Source: Liolophura sinensis
Lineage: Eukaryota > Mollusca > Polyplacophora > Chitonida > Chitonidae
NCBI RefSeq assembly: GCF_032854445.1
Contig: NC_088300.1
Span: forward strand, 43,023,682 to 43,087,681
Direction: 5' to 3'
DNA: 64,000 bases
Shown: positions 10,115 through 24,000 of the stretch, piece after piece
Position numbering within the stretch: position 1 is the first letter of the stretch
How the letters are laid out: each line of letters begins with the position of its first letter
The notes under the pieces: generated by a model
Seen by the model: only the letters and a program-made list of their open reading frames with translations
Told to the model about the DNA's origin: nothing
The model's database searches: none
Translations under genes and position numbers: made by a program

Positions 10115-10120
10115 AATAAA
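10115..10120 (+). terminator. Poly(A) signal AATAAA of the VWA gene
   Basis: A canonical AATAAA lies 221 bases after the stop codon, the first in this orientation, giving a 3' UTR of roughly 240 bases. It is the only clear one nearby. Confidence 0.7.
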
Positions 10121-10390
10121 AATGGAAATGCATTTAACTGAAGATTAAGTTTATTGAAGATCTTGATTTCATGTCTCTGATATACCCAGATAAAATGAGA
10201 ATGCTTTAAGGAAAACGTTGCATCGACACTGTAATGTATATTGTTAAACACGACAACCACTGCAGGCCATTGCGCAGAAACAACTTGAACAAACTGAGAG
10301 GCTGAGACGTTTGATCGGCGGTTGTGTGATGACAAATCGGGGTGAATTATTACTTTTACGGTTCACGTAACGGTATTATAAATTCAGCGG

Positions 10391-10534
10391 GTCTGCAAAC
10401 AACTTGAGGAAGGTCGTGACTTCCTCCCGGGTTTGCTCGGTTTCTTCCCACCAAAATGCTGGTCGCCGGAGTGTAAGTGAAATATTATTGGGTACGGCGT
10501 AAAGACACCAATGATATAAATAAATAAATAAATA
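10391..10534 (+). mobile_element. SINE family A, 5'-truncated copy
   Basis: This carries the core and tail only: ...CCCACCAAAATGCTGGTCGC, then GTAAGTGAAATATTATTGGG and an AAAT tail. The tRNA head is missing, as expected for 5' truncation. Confidence 0.8.
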
Positions 10535-10535
10535 C

Positions 10536-13500
10536 AACGAACATATCGAGTGGATCGAAACTCTATAGAACCTCGAGAAAATCTTTGCAACAAATTAACT
10601 TCCTAAGGCAATCAAAAATCAACAGTTCCCAGTCGAGCGCATTATACCTGAAATACTAAGTTTGTCTAACATCACAGTTAACACAGAATGCAGCAAAGAG
10701 AAACTGGCACCCTGTTTTATCACTGTAAAGACACACATTTTTAAGTTCAGTCGGGTTAAATCTCACTTAAAAATATGTAGGATTTGTTGGATGGTAATAT
10801 GAATTATCCGCTTCCGATCTGGACGAAGGATACACCCCAAATGCACTAAAACACCCCAACATGTTTAGATTTGCATTTATATGCGTCGCTACAAGATGGA
10901 TTAAGGCGTTTTAACAACTCTACATATAGAATGCTACCATATCACGTTTCATCAAGCTATTTAACCCTATATATCGTGAAAGTTTGCTCATTTGCAAAAT
11001 TTGACTTCCTTATAACACATGAAAATATGACCATAGGTAACACTATAAGGAATGGAAATTTATCATGATAAATCATGTGATGAATTCACATATTAGACTG
11101 GCTTGTGTTAACTTTGAATTGAGGATTACGAATTAACAACATATTTACGCTTTTTGTATTCACAACAATATGGCAAGCTTTGAATAGCTCACATTTGTAC
11201 AGTTTGGGTCTTTCGTCTCAGGACCTTAACTCATTAAATTAATCAAACCCTAAAAGACTGTAATAGCATGTCTACGTTGGTCAAAGTATCCTAAGGACGA
11301 CGGACTCGACTGGCCAACATAATGGATTATGACAAGAGACGTCTCTGAGCGAGCAGCGAATCACAGAGAGACAGAGACATTGCAGCCACAGCGATGTAGA
11401 AAGTTAGATTTCCAAAAACAGAAGTCATAAAGAGAATTAGCGCAGAATCCGTCAAGGCTGTCTGTTCAGACATAACACAGTTCTTGACGCGGAACTTCAT
11501 GCCAGAACGCTGGTGAATTAAGAATAGCGGGCGCTTTTTTATCATTAAGAGTAGACGTTCTTGGAAATGCTGATATTAGAATGGATTCTACGAAATTGGA
11601 GGCAAACATTCTAAACGTAGCACCAAACATCTACTACATTGATTATGCTAGCTGATTGGAATTAAAACGGATTCCACTGGCACATTTAGAGATGTTAGCT
11701 TTTATACGAAGTAGTTTGAATCATCTCACATCTCTAATGCTGAACAATTTGGTCGATCAAAACATAGAAATAAGAACTCTACAGATATTTAAAGACTCGG
11801 CAGAATTTATTTCATGATTTCTCAACGCTTCTGAAATGCATCAATGCAAACTGTACCCAACATTTCAAAATGAATAAATTTACACATTCGCTACAACGCA
11901 CCATACACATAAATACAGCAGTAAATAAGTATAACTTAGTGTGAAACTAAGTGAATAATAGATAACACACACAAATAAATAACGTAGATATTAAACGCAA
12001 TACTGAAATGTCACAACCAAATGAAAGTTGATAAAAAAATAAAAAGAATGGCGAGTGAAAACTATACGAAGTACAAACAGAATTGTGTTATCCAGCCGTC
12101 ATTGATTCGTGCACAGATGGTGGACTCAAGTGCTGAAGCAGACAGCATATCTCTACGTAATTAACTAAGACGTATAGATAAAAGCATTAACACATCAAAG
12201 TAGCCATACAAAGTACCTTTGGAACAGCATGTCCATGGAGCCCCGGGATTCGTCACAATGTTTTGTATCTAATTTAACATCGCAGTGACTGGCTGTACCC
12301 AATCAAGTGACGGCCACGCGTGTGACACGTGAATGCAAATATTAAGTGATTCTGACACACGTGGCTTGGCTATGTGTTATTTCCATATATGATAATCTTT
12401 CTTTGGTAAGCTATGTCAGTTCAGTTTATGATTATGAGCGGAACGTTTCTACAGAAAAGGAGCATTGTTGTTTTTTTAAAAAACTTTTCCTGTTATCATT
12501 GGTAACGCATTTAAACAGTTTTCCTTGTTGGAAAACATACTGAGTACTATATCTGTAGAAGGGTGCCTTAATCATTTTTGAATCAACGGCTCTTTGCTTT
12601 AATCAATGTATATGCGTTGTTTCCGAGAAGGAGCAGTACAGAATGTCTGTCGTGTGTAGACGACAGCTAAATCACATGGTGTAACTCTGAAATTGATAGT
12701 CTGTGTAAAACCTGATGATTGCTCTGGGTCATCCCTTAAATACGAGCGGCTCTGTTGATTTCTCAAAGCCGGCTTTGGGGAGCCAGATAGAGGTCCAGTA
12801 CGGGTGTCATAAAGTGATCCGATCTCTGCTGTTCACTCGGAATGATCAAGTCAGCTGGAATGACTGCCCTCACTGGGACTTCACCGGTCTTCCAGCTCTA
12901 TTTCCTTCGACCGGGCCCATAAGGGTTGTTTGCTAGCGCCTTTGCTGAAAGGAAAATTGGCCGTTGAATTAAACAGTAGCCTGGTTGAATTCACGTATTC
13001 ATCATATACCAGATGAATGAAAGAATGAATATAGTTTAGAACAACATCAGGCACTACAGCAGATGAGAAACATCGCCACATCCTCAAGTACAGACATCGT
13101 CAGGTAACAAAACAAACCTTGATTTAATAACGGCAGTTAAATGCAAATATGAAAGTGTGCTCATGGAATTCTTTTCAATACTTTCGGCAATATGTAATTA
13201 ATGGAATCAGTGCTTTCTAAACCATTGTTATCGGGTGTTATCGCTACACCATATGGCTGTATCCTCCATCCCTAACGTGTTTTTGTGTGTTTCTGTCAAT
13301 AGATTTCCGTACCGTTAAATACCAATTTCACATCGATTACATTTACTTTATTCACGATGTAGTTCGATACATAATTGGCTCGTACGTGTAAATGGCGTAC
13401 ACTGATCGAATAAATACAATGATTTGGTCGGCATTTTAAAGCCGCATATAACATCACCATGAAAACAAGATGTCGTATTGAATATATTCTGGAAATAACC

Positions 13501-13560
13501 GATCTGATGCCGTAACATCCTTGCAAAGTTATACATAGAGTTTGTGCGTTAAGCACAATG
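10536..13560. other. Intergenic, nothing supported
   Basis: AT-rich unique sequence. Short open frames (such as 12715-12936) show no family resemblance or convincing splice sites. Confidence 0.6.
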
Positions 13561-13566
13561 AACGCG

Positions 13567-13657
13567 ACTTACTCGGTTTCCTCTCACCATAATGATGGCC
13601 GCCCTCGTACAAGTGAAATATTCTTGAGTACGCCGTAAAAAATTAAAACAAATACAT
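13567..13657 (+). mobile_element. SINE family A, 3' fragment
   Basis: About 90 bases of the family A 3' end are present (CTCACCATAATGATGGCCGC, then AAGTGAAATATTCTTGAGTA). The tail is degraded. Confidence 0.75.
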
Positions 13658-13734
13658 AGCAATAAACGCACTGATTTGAGGTTCTAACATCCATCACTGC
13701 ATGTGAACTTGAAATATCCCGTTCCGACTGATTG

Positions 13735-14037
13735 ATTGTTTCTAGATTAAGTCATACTCAGAATTTTTCACTTATGGTGGTCACTTTTGACAAATTTTCC
13801 CATAATTCGATGTACGGCACATTGGTGGAAGATAGATGACCCGCAGTCAAGGAACGTCAGACTGCGCAAACGATCGCTTATTGTCACGAAGGCCCCTATG
13901 TACAATGGGAACAGTCCGAGCAGGGGGAATCTGCAAACTGTCCAATCTCAGGGATAGATCGACACTTGCATGGCCTGCCTTGTGGTTAGGAGTCGCACAC
14001 CATAGTCAATGAGCTACGCCCCGCTCCTCGATTGGAT
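13735..14037 (-). mobile_element. SINE family C with tRNA-Arg-like head
   Basis: Read on the minus strand, the right end (GGGGCGTAGCTCATTGACTA, then GCGACTCCTAACCACAAGG) looks like a tRNA whose anticodon loop reads CCT. Toward the left end, GGCACATTGGTGGAAGATAG and AATTTTCCCATAATTCG match the other family C copies. Confidence 0.65.
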
Positions 14038-14261
14038 TCCATGCTATAAATCATAATACATGCACGGTAAGGTATCTGTCACCAACATGGATGCAACAAT
14101 GGGATGTCTGATAAGGTTGATAAAGGTGACCGCGCTACGTGTAATAATGTGCCCAGCGAACTCAAGTCACAAGTCACAAGTATAATGTATTATTGCAAAT
14201 GTATGCTCGTTACATTACACACCGCCAAGTTACTGCACACGGTACATATGACTATACACTC

Positions 14262-14525
14262 AAAAAATAATCTTTTTAAAAGTTTAACAGAAAGTCTGTT
14301 GACTAAGTGATGTCATCCTATACATTTTTGGCTTCTGTTATTATAACATGATACTGTATGGCATTCAACACAATATCCTGTTAGTGTAATTCAACCTTTG
14401 TGTTGAATTAACAGAATTTGTGTGCTATGTTTAACAGAATAATCTGCTGCAATAACAGAATACGTTCTAGCACCACTCACAGACAACAAACTTTCTGTTA
14501 CATTTCAAAGATTATTATTTTTCCA
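14262..14525. mobile_element. MITE-like element with long terminal inverted repeats
   Basis: TAACAGAAAGTCTGTTG at 14285-14301 is matched by its reverse complement CAACAAACTTTCTGTTA at 14486-14502 (16 of 17). Weaker inverted similarity extends outward (AAATAATCTTT against AAAGATTATTATTT) to about 45 bases per arm. The 264-base element has no coding capacity and repeats TAACAGAAT inside. A target duplication was not resolved. Confidence 0.6.
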
Positions 14526-15535
14526 TATCGTTAAATAGTGCGACAAACATCCTGGATAGATCGTTCACGACGTTTGCCGGTGATCCAGATTCAGTCCTAA
14601 CAGGGTCCACAACTGAATTGAAATGTTAATATTTTCCCAGCTAGCGTTCAGTATGCTGATAATGAACAGCCCCGAATAATGGCGGGACTGGTTAATATGG
14701 TGTTGCTGGCTTGCATTTCAGTGCGACAGACTACAATATAGTGGCATGGAACTCGACTAGGTAAGAGAAGATAACTCACTGTCATTGAAATGAAATATAT
14801 TACATCCACTTCCGAAAGTTTCCGCTTGTTGGCAACATTGTAATTCCCGTTCCATAAAATCCCTCAACTCAGCCTTGAGAGCTATTTGATGGTCAGCTTC
14901 AGACTACGCATTATCCTTATATTTATCTTAACAACAGGCAAGAACAAAAGTAAATGATGTGTCCGCTTGGGGATTAGCCATCTCAATAGTTTGATAAAAG
15001 TTTGATGGGAATCTTTGTGTGTTCATCCATATTAACATATACCATCGTTTGTCACAAGAAGGGAAATCGTTAAGTTTATAGCAATATAATGACAACTTTA
15101 ACGTCCGTACAAAAACGGGAACTAACCGTGGTAGAGTGGTACAAGGTGTACGTGTTACGCAGCCTACCGTGTGTGAAGATCAAGTGTTTCCCACTAACAT
15201 AAGGTGTATAACACACGGGGAAAGTTCGTCAGTAACTTGCCCGTAGGGCGGTGGTTCACCGCAGGCACTCTGGTTCCCCAGGCCCCTCCCTTAAATCTGC
15301 ATCAATACATATTTGTGAAAAAGTATGGCTTGAATATGGCTTTAAACCGTATCGTTTTGGTGCAACTGATAAAAACAGCAAGGACATACCTAGTAGCCTC
15401 CTGCTGACGTCTTCACCAGCCTGGCCTCGCGACGAGTAGCCCACGTCAGGCACCCAACGGCGTTTTTCTCTAGAGAAAATAAAGAAAGAAACATTTATGC
15501 TAGAAGAGAACGGAGTTAACTTTTGTCATTTGTAT

Positions 15536-15702
15536 CTATCTATGGTCAGTGCAGCCTTCATCTTATACATTTTTGGCTTCGTCATTACAACTATCTGTTG
15601 TCAGCGAAACTTTCATCCCATGCGCTTTTGGCTTCGTTATTACACCTATCTATGACCAGTGCAGCTTTCATCTTATACATTTTTGCCTTCACGCATTTAC
15701 AC
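15536..15702. repeat. 55-bp tandem repeat, 3 units
   Basis: The units 15536-15590, 15591-15645 and 15646-15702 each start CTATCTRT and contain a variant of TATACATTTTTGGCTTC. They are diverged, with no coding sign. The motif also occurs at 14314-14347 inside the MITE-like element. Confidence 0.85.
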
Positions 15703-15861
15703 CTATTTATAGACTAAATAGACAATTTTGGTTAAACAATTTAGAGCTAAATCCTATTTGATTAATTTTCTCAAGTAAGAAAGTATTCAAATTTATATTA
15801 AAAGTTTATTATTTTCCTGCGATCAAATCAGGTTCTTTTATTATCTGGAGCTGCCATATAA

Positions 15862-15925
15862 AATCGGAACCCCAACATTAAATTCGGAATCCTAACTCTA
15901 AAACTCGGAGCACCGACGTATAATC
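15862..15925. repeat. About 22-bp tandem repeat, 3 units
   Basis: Three near copies of AAATTCGGAATCCTAAC-like units follow each other (AAAATCGGAACCCCAAC, AAATTCGGAATCCTAAC, AAACTCGGAGCACCGAC). Confidence 0.7.
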
Positions 15926-15929
15926 TTCT

Positions 15930-17990
15930 AATCTATTTATTTTTTGTCACTTCTACGGCTACGTACTATTTAGACTCCACGTCTCTGGATACCAATAAAC
16001 TCGGTCAACAATGTTTAACACTAGCCCCCAAAGACAAAGGTATGTAAGAAATTGTAAAAATAGAAAATAAAGCCTGTAACACACAAGAGAGAAGCGGTCA
16101 TCAGTTTTTAATGATGCCGGGCAGACACTGGATATTCCAGGCATGCATTCCATATCAAAGTTCAAATTCGTAGTCCATGAATGAGTTTCAGGTGAAATAA
16201 CAATTGAATAAGGTATCTCAGTCGCGCTTTGATTGCAACTGTTCATAAAGGCATCATGCAGATGTAATGAACATGGCTGACTTTACGGCCCCTAGCCCCA
16301 GGTTAAGCGGTATTAGATATAGTTCGAAAATGACGAGCGTTACAGATCTTAACCCAACAGATTGTGATTCAAAAGTAACGGACGATTAGGTCTTTCCCGT
16401 TAATACGTAAGGATCTCAAGCCTTAGGCCTACCTCATTATTCCTAAATTACGCCTAATGCGACAGGGGGTTTCACTGTGATCTGACACAATTGTCATTTC
16501 TCCAAAAGAGCCCTTCCATCTACATTACTTAATCCCACAGGTAATCATGGAAACGGCGTATGGTGTTAAGAGCGTTAACAGGTTGCAAGGTTTGCAAAAG
16601 TGACGAACTTGAGAATTTGACAAGAAGCTACACCTGTATAAGAAGAGCAACCAACAAATCGATCAGCGTTTCTACAGGTGGTGGCAAACCTAACACTGGT
16701 GCACATTGCCGAATAAAAAATAAGTGTGTTGATTGTAATCTTAGTTTAAGAGGTCGCCAAACAAACCCTGGTAAGGTTACCAAGCATTGCATGAGAGCTA
16801 GAGCATCTAATGTGTAAGGCCCTTCAAACGTTGATAGCAACCAATGTACCTGGCATCACCAGGCGACTGCCAAAGACTTTACTAAGTAATATAAAGGCTG
16901 AGGTTAGCAGAAAAAACAGAATGATGATAAAACTTGACAAGCCAGTCATAGGCTGTTTATTATACACTTTCGTACAATGAATCACACTCGTTCTTGGCTC
17001 AGTTTCAGAAATAGTTGTAAAAATGCCTTCATTAAAATGTTTAGAGTGGAGACCGAGCGATCAACTTTACCAAGTTACACATATCGGATTATAAGGTGTC
17101 AAATACTGGCCGCCCCTCACAACCAACGTCTAGACAGATTCAGCACAGATATTCTTACCAATCAAAAATAAAAAAAACAAGACAACTTAATCTTTCTTCA
17201 AGTTACTGAAGGATTACCATGTTATAAACATGATGTCTCCTTAGAAAAGTCAAAACACTCACACGGCAGGTAGTGCCATCATAAAAATTGGGGAAAAAGG
17301 TTATTAAACGTCAAAAAATGTGGCTTCTTTTATTCGATTGAAGTCTGTGCATGTAGAGGTATCAATCGATGGGATAGTCCGTTAGGTTTACGTGTCAGTT
17401 TGACGTGTGACAACAAAGCCGACTGGACGACGTGTCAGAATGCGGTTTCAGGAATGTGCGGTCCCTTAAGACCCCCCAGGGCGATAAGCTGATGGCGCCA
17501 GGCGGAAATCCAATTTGTTTGGTAAAACAGATGCAAAAGCAGCATCAATTTAGAAGAGAGACATGGGAGTAGGATAGCGATTGGTAAACCTTTTACATAA
17601 TGTATCTTCGTTTGTGCACACTTTGGACGTCCAAGTTTGTGGTCAGACTTTGAAGTGTCATGTACGACTAGTTAGTGGCGGATTTCCACCTAGCCGCAGG
17701 AAATACACATATGTCTGGAGTGGGCATTAGTGGATGACCAGAGGAAAACTTACCCGGATTCGGAATAAAACTCCTTTGGTAGATTTTGTAGTCTGTCTGC
17801 TATTCTTTTTATTAAGTAACTTCTGAAGATATCGTCATCACTCACGTCTCGCCTACAAGTAGAAAGCAACTACATTAATCATCTGTCATTCCAAAGCAAA
17901 ACAGCAATCTTAATTAAGTAATGCAAACTCATTGGAATGGCTGATAGAAGGTATCTATATTATTTTGCAGGTGGGACTTTGGGGCAGCCT
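15930..17990. other. Intergenic, nothing supported
   Basis: No repeat or exon recognised. A small Cys-containing frame at 16560-16817 matches no known domain pattern. Confidence 0.55.
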
Positions 17991-17995
17991 AAAAT

Positions 17996-18086
17996 ATTTA
18001 TTTATTCATTTATTTATTTGATTAATGTTTTATGCCATACTCAAGAATATTTTTATGGTGGTAGGCAACCGGGCAGAGCCAACAAC
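17996..18086 (-). mobile_element. SINE family A, 3' fragment
   Basis: An ATTT tail is followed by TGCCATACTCAAGAATATTT and GGTGGTAGGCAACCGGGCAG, the reverse of the family A 3' end, with a small internal deletion. Confidence 0.75.
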
Positions 18087-18089
18087 CTA

Positions 18090-20655
18090 AAATAACATTT
18101 ATATGAAAGCATTATCTTGAATTCGTTTCAGTGTACATTTTAGTTAACACGTCGAACAAACATTCTGGTAAATAACAATTAAATTTTTTCAGCATTATTC
18201 TTATTTCAACATAATTCCTATCATCAAACAATAATATTCTGCAAGGCGTTAGAGGTCGTCCAATACTCGTAATCCTAACAGGATTCCGAGGAGACAAGGA
18301 CATGGGAAAGTGTAAAGGATACGGTACTGGCGGTAACCGTAATGAACTTTAGTACATACTATCAATGATCGAACACCCTAGGGACCGGGAACTGTAATAG
18401 TTACACTGTAAGTCAAGCCGGCCTCTCTATCATGGACGTTAGGACAATGTGAAAGGTAGGGTGTATTCGGGTACTTGACCAATTACGAATCGCCTTTCAA
18501 AGGTTGTGCTCTCTTTTTGGCCACCTCTCTAAAACGTCTTTTAAAATATAAGAAATGTATACGCGCTGTTAATTTCACCCAGTTGTTTCTCTCCTGGAGT
18601 ATTCGTTCACATTTCATCACTGAACACTTTCGAACATTTCAGACAAATGGTTTTTTCCAGATGTCACAAGGGTATTGAAGGTGGTATATCACTTCTGCAG
18701 ACAAAATGTCTCATTTTCATCGCGATGAAAGTTTGCTTAAGTGGCTGTTCTCCTGAGACAGAGGTTGCTAGTCGAACATTTAACACCACGGAGACGCTAA
18801 AACGCACTGATACAATCTTCAGCCAGACGATTAAAACGACAGGTTGGACGACGTCGCCAAGAGGGACTTCGCGCCATTGCGATCCTGGCTGTATCTAGAT
18901 CGCACGGAATGGTTCGAGTAACTTAAGTAAATGACCACACGTCTGGTGGGTATTTGCTGGTAGCTGGCATCATTTTGTAGATAGACATTCATATCAATGT
19001 CCCATCCCACACTTCCAGGCAGCCAACTTCAAAACAGACATTCATCTCCCCTGAGATTCCAGACACGTCATATTGTTAGACTAACGATAAAGCATTTATG
19101 GAGGCACTTGTAACTTATATCTGGAGTCGGCCAGTCACTTACCTCGAAGAGTCTTCCCAGGCATATGTAAATCCCACAAGTAAAATTTCCAGCAGTATTA
19201 AACAGGAAAGGCCTCTTCGTAATGTCACCATCTGTGAGATAAGGGCAATGGTTTAAGGACGCGGAAATTCGGAACATGCCAAACATAGACTTTACACAGA
19301 CGTTGTTGGAAACATTTATAAGTAATGGGTTGCCAAATGAACCAAAACGGTTGATGCTTTAACAATGCATGCGAATGAGCATTGGTGTTTTAAATCTGTT
19401 CCTGTTAAGCTTCAGCAGTGAACGTGTCATTTAAACAGATCGAACCGACATGTGACTACCTCTTCTTGGAATCGTATGTGTTAACAGTTATAAAAATTAC
19501 TTCAAATGTTTGCCAAAGAGAATACTTCGTGGCGAAAATTTAAAACTATCTATCCTGAAATATCACAAGACATTGACAGTTTTTCAGTACTTCTGCAGAT
19601 CTGAACAAAGCAGACTAAATTAAAATGAATGAAGAGAGACGAATGTACATTATAGGGTATAGCGTATGAGAACATTGACACATGATATAATTGAGGATCA
19701 GTTTTGGGAACTGGAAAATGCTATATTTTCACTTCATCTATAGTAAGACGTCCCTTTCAAAGAATAGAATTTGAGGGGCCAGAGAAGTGGTGTTAAAGTC
19801 TACTGACAAATTGAAAGACAAAATGTATAAATGTACAACGTCAAATGACGATTGTTTTAAGATTCGTGATACACTTTTTTACAGTAAGGGTACAATGTGG
19901 GTAGGTGCGTGCGTTATGTCAAGAATGTGAGTCGTAATAATTATAAGAAGACTTTAATGCGATGCCATGAAACGATTGGAATATCCATAACACAATGGTA
20001 ATAAAACTTACATCACGGGTGTGATTTGTAACATCATATTTTACCAAAATGTTGATATAAATCAATAAACATTATGTGAGACTGGAACCCTGTATTTCTA
20101 TCAGTACTTATTTAGCAAGTTAAGGAAATGACGAAAGATCGATAACGGATTGCGTAATGATTTTGAGTTATGGATGTTCTCTTTCATCTATTACAGCATA
20201 TTTATGCGGCAATTCGCAATTATCACTTAACCCTGATGTGAAAGTATTTACTTATCAAGCCATAAGGCATTATTAGGTGTTGGGTTTCGTGATCAATACA
20301 CGACTCATATGTATACAACACCGACTGTTTTTTTTTTAAATAAAAGTACCAAAGGAGAGATACTGGGATAGACGCTTTTAAGGGTGAAAAATAGAGATAT
20401 TGGCCTCGGGCGCGTACAAACTTATAATAGTCCAGAATTAACTCTTGCTGGAGTATCATGTTTCCTCAGTCATATATCTTACCAGCCTTACTGCGAGGGT
20501 AAAGACACAGAATCAGGAATTTACCAGATATATAAATTTATATATTCATTTCAGAGTGTCAATGTAGCTCAAATTATTGGCAGGCGTTCAAGACTATAGT
20601 GCATTGTTTTGAAGGTGAACTGATATATTAGAAGAGGCTATTTCCAGGGCTGACA
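18090..20655. other. Intergenic, nothing supported
   Basis: Unique AT-rich DNA. The frames at 18647-18898 (+) and 19068-19286 (-) are unremarkable. Confidence 0.55.
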
Positions 20656-20660
20656 TGATT

Positions 20661-21032
20661 GGTGACGTAGTTCCAGTCTAGACCAATCACGACCCTGGCG
20701 TTGGATTTCCCAGACGTACCAGAACCTTATCTCTTGATTTTTGTCACTGAGCACACTGTAACTACCCACGTTACTAACATATGCACGTGGGTCAACATGG
20801 GTAAAACCTCAAATTTATATTTCAAAATTTGCTCTCTTATTGGTTGGGATCATTTATAAATGTTTACCAACATTGGGCCAAACACCCAAAGAAAGTTATC
20901 ACATGATGCAGGGTAGGAAAATTTATCGTGACGTACTTCCACGTTCAACCAATCAGAGTAGAGGTGTTATATTTCTCAGACATACCAAAGGGTTATCACT
21001 GCTTTCTCTTTCTCGTTGTGTTAGAACACTGT
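20661..21032. repeat. Pair of diverged direct repeats, about 100 bp each
   Basis: Segments 20661-20762 and 20929-21032 align through GACGTASTTCCA, ACCAATCA, CAGACRTACCA, TTATC and ACACTGTAA in the same order. They look like an old local duplication or two decayed copies of one element. Confidence 0.5.
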
Positions 21033-21034
21033 AA

Positions 21035-24000
21035 ATAGGGATACAGTTATAAAGACCATGGATCTAAATGCCCATCCTACTTAAAATATATCATCGGATT
21101 CAGTTTTGCTTATATTCCTTTTGACAGATTTGTTGTCGAGATCTGACCGATGACTTCTTCCTGTGGTATGGGTTTGTAGCGGGCTCTGGCTGGATAGGCT
21201 GACTGGGTACAGTTGTGCTGCGCAGAACTGGGCCATCATGCACTTATTGTTTTCAGTGGGTGTAACGTTAGCTCTCTACATTATTTCGATCATTTCAGAT
21301 AAGGATGTTTCCTTGCTATGTCATACTCATTGTGTTAATAATGCTGCCTTAATGAAGCACACAAATGAAGACACAAAGGCTAGTGTTAACACATTCTCTT
21401 ATTAATTTATGACATTCAGTTTTAGTTTAATATGAAAATTCCCAAGAGGTACACAAGCACTAAGAGCTTAAATATTTCCTTTACATGTCTACAAAATAAG
21501 CAACAAACAAACAGAAACATGCTCTTTTGTGGAATATATAAGCTAGCTTTACAAAGTGACTCTATAGCTTGGAACAGAAAATAATGTGTCCATGAAGCTG
21601 AGGTATGCTGTTCTTGCAGTATAAATGTGTGGCAAAATATAACAGTAAAAGAGGGAACTAACTCTAAGTTTGTTTTCACAGTCTTACTTTCATGTTAATT
21701 ATTTTGTTATCTAGACGATCACTTTATTTAATCCTTTGCGTTGTCTTGAACATTGTAGAGAAGAGAAAGTCCTAACAAATAGAAGTGTCTATAGTTTTGT
21801 CAGTATGATGATATTATGACCTTTCATTCAGACCAATCTCCAATAGGTGGAGCGTTGCAACAAGGCGGGAAAAAATCGTGTTCATTCACATAATGAATTA
21901 TAAAACTTCCTTAAAGAGATGCTCTCCACATAAAATATATATTTTACTTTGTGAAAACATTCCAAGAGGTTTTATGTATATTTTTACTTATTTTTAAAGC
22001 TTAGTAGTCCAACAATTTATGCAGATTTCCTATGATGATGAGCACTTTAGAGAAATAGGGAAAATATTCTGTTATATCTTTTATTTAAGAAAACGTATTA
22101 TTCTGAGTATGTGAAAACACAATGGTTAAATCGACTGAGAGAAAAAACACCTTCTCATAAAGTTTCGATCTAAGCTGTTGTATGCACTACAACCGATAAC
22201 GAAAAAAATTATTCAAGCAATCATGGTGTGCACTAAGAAAAATAGCAAATAGTAAAGCATGCACCCTCCAAAAGGTCTCAATGTGCATAATTGTATTATA
22301 CTTTAACAGATGTTTTGCACGATTTAAAAAAATATCTTGCTATAAGAACATACACCTATATGGTGTTAGTACAACTAACAGAATATCTGCATGGTGAAAT
22401 CCTCTTGTGTGAAACTTCGATATCGTTGTGTTCGGTTACGTGGATTGCAGGGATGTATTTTTATATTTATGTTTCCTTATTCGTTTATTGTCCCTTGGTT
22501 TTCACTAAAACACTCATGCGGTATACTGAGAACCCTAACAGAATACAAAATACTTTTACCGAAGGAAGATGTAGATTTGTAATGTCAAATTCTAATGTTT
22601 CACCTCCTATAAAATGACACTGCACAACGAGATGACATTAGATAACAAGTCAATATCATGTTACAATAGGATTTCCCAGAAGGTTGCCCGATTCCTTCCA
22701 CCATGGCTACCCGCACGACGGCCATAATATCGCGGGAGTAGCACTTGTGCAGAACATATCAGAGAGTAAATGAATCATGAATGTATTAGTGTCGTCTGCT
22801 TCTAACATATAGCGAACCTAGCTCTGCACGTGGTGTCTGCGTTCAGCCTATCCGGTTACTCAGCCAACAGACCGCTCCTGCGCGTCCCTGGAGACTAATC
22901 TACCAAGCTTCTATCAGTTTATAATTTCCCTTCGGTATACTGACTTATGCGGCAAAACTTAGAATTTGGTCTCGCTTACAGACCGTCCACTCAATTTACA
23001 CGTAAGGAACTTCCGAACGCCGAATACTGATCAGGAGTCCACTGCTCTCAGGATGGTGTTCAGTCATAATGACCGCCTCAAGGATCATGAATCCTAACAA
23101 GGATAAGTATCTCCTGGCATACTAACATTCTCGATGATCTGGTTGCTGCAATAAAGTCCGTGTTCAGTTTCTCAAGCATATCAGGGGGACAGCAATGTCC
23201 AAATCTGCCATGAACACCACTATAATACGATCAGAAATGACTTTATTTTATATTACCTACTAAACGCCGAACAATCTAAAATGCCTTATTTCAGAGCCAC
23301 AACTTTCATGGATCTTGTGTTTACATCCACTTTCTTACTGTTTCGCTGTGGTCTTATGTCAGGGGGTTTTCAGGTACCTAGTGAGGTTCGGTGGTTTGTC
23401 TCCGGATTTGTCTGAATTCTTCCAATCGAAGGGATGCTAGGCGTCGTGCATGGGGTATATTTTTAAATAATTGTGCAATCTATTATAGGGTTTGAAGTGT
23501 GATAGCTTATGTGGTGACCAAACTGTCTTTTCACCTGGAAATTGTACCGTTAGAGTTAGAGTTAGATTCTATAATTTGATTCTATAATAAATGCGAAAGC
23601 GTTTTGAAATATAGGCGTACATAACATCGTATATGTGATAAGTAATATTTCATGTTACATACGAGATGTTCATTTGAGGAAGTTATACGATTCTTCCGGA
23701 ACCGGTTCATTAAATCCACCCACGACCAGTCTCAGTCCTCCAAACTCAAGCTCAGAAGTAACTAAATTTGACAAGTTCACACCGAGTGCGTTATAAATAT
23801 TAATATTAAACGGGTTAACTACATGGTTTTCAGGACACACGGTGGCGGGACGCGAGCCCTTGTACGTCAGCGTGTATACATTTAACTGGTTTGGTGGTTT
23901 TTTTGTGTGGATGTGTATGCGTATTTAGTCATAGACTGCTGGGCTACTGACACGAATTGGAGCAGGGATCTAGCGGGTTGACTCTGCACACCACCAATTC

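Noticed and set aside
16560-16817. Small Cys-rich zinc-finger-like protein
   Set aside because: The Cys spacing fits no known finger and no splice sites or neighbours support it.
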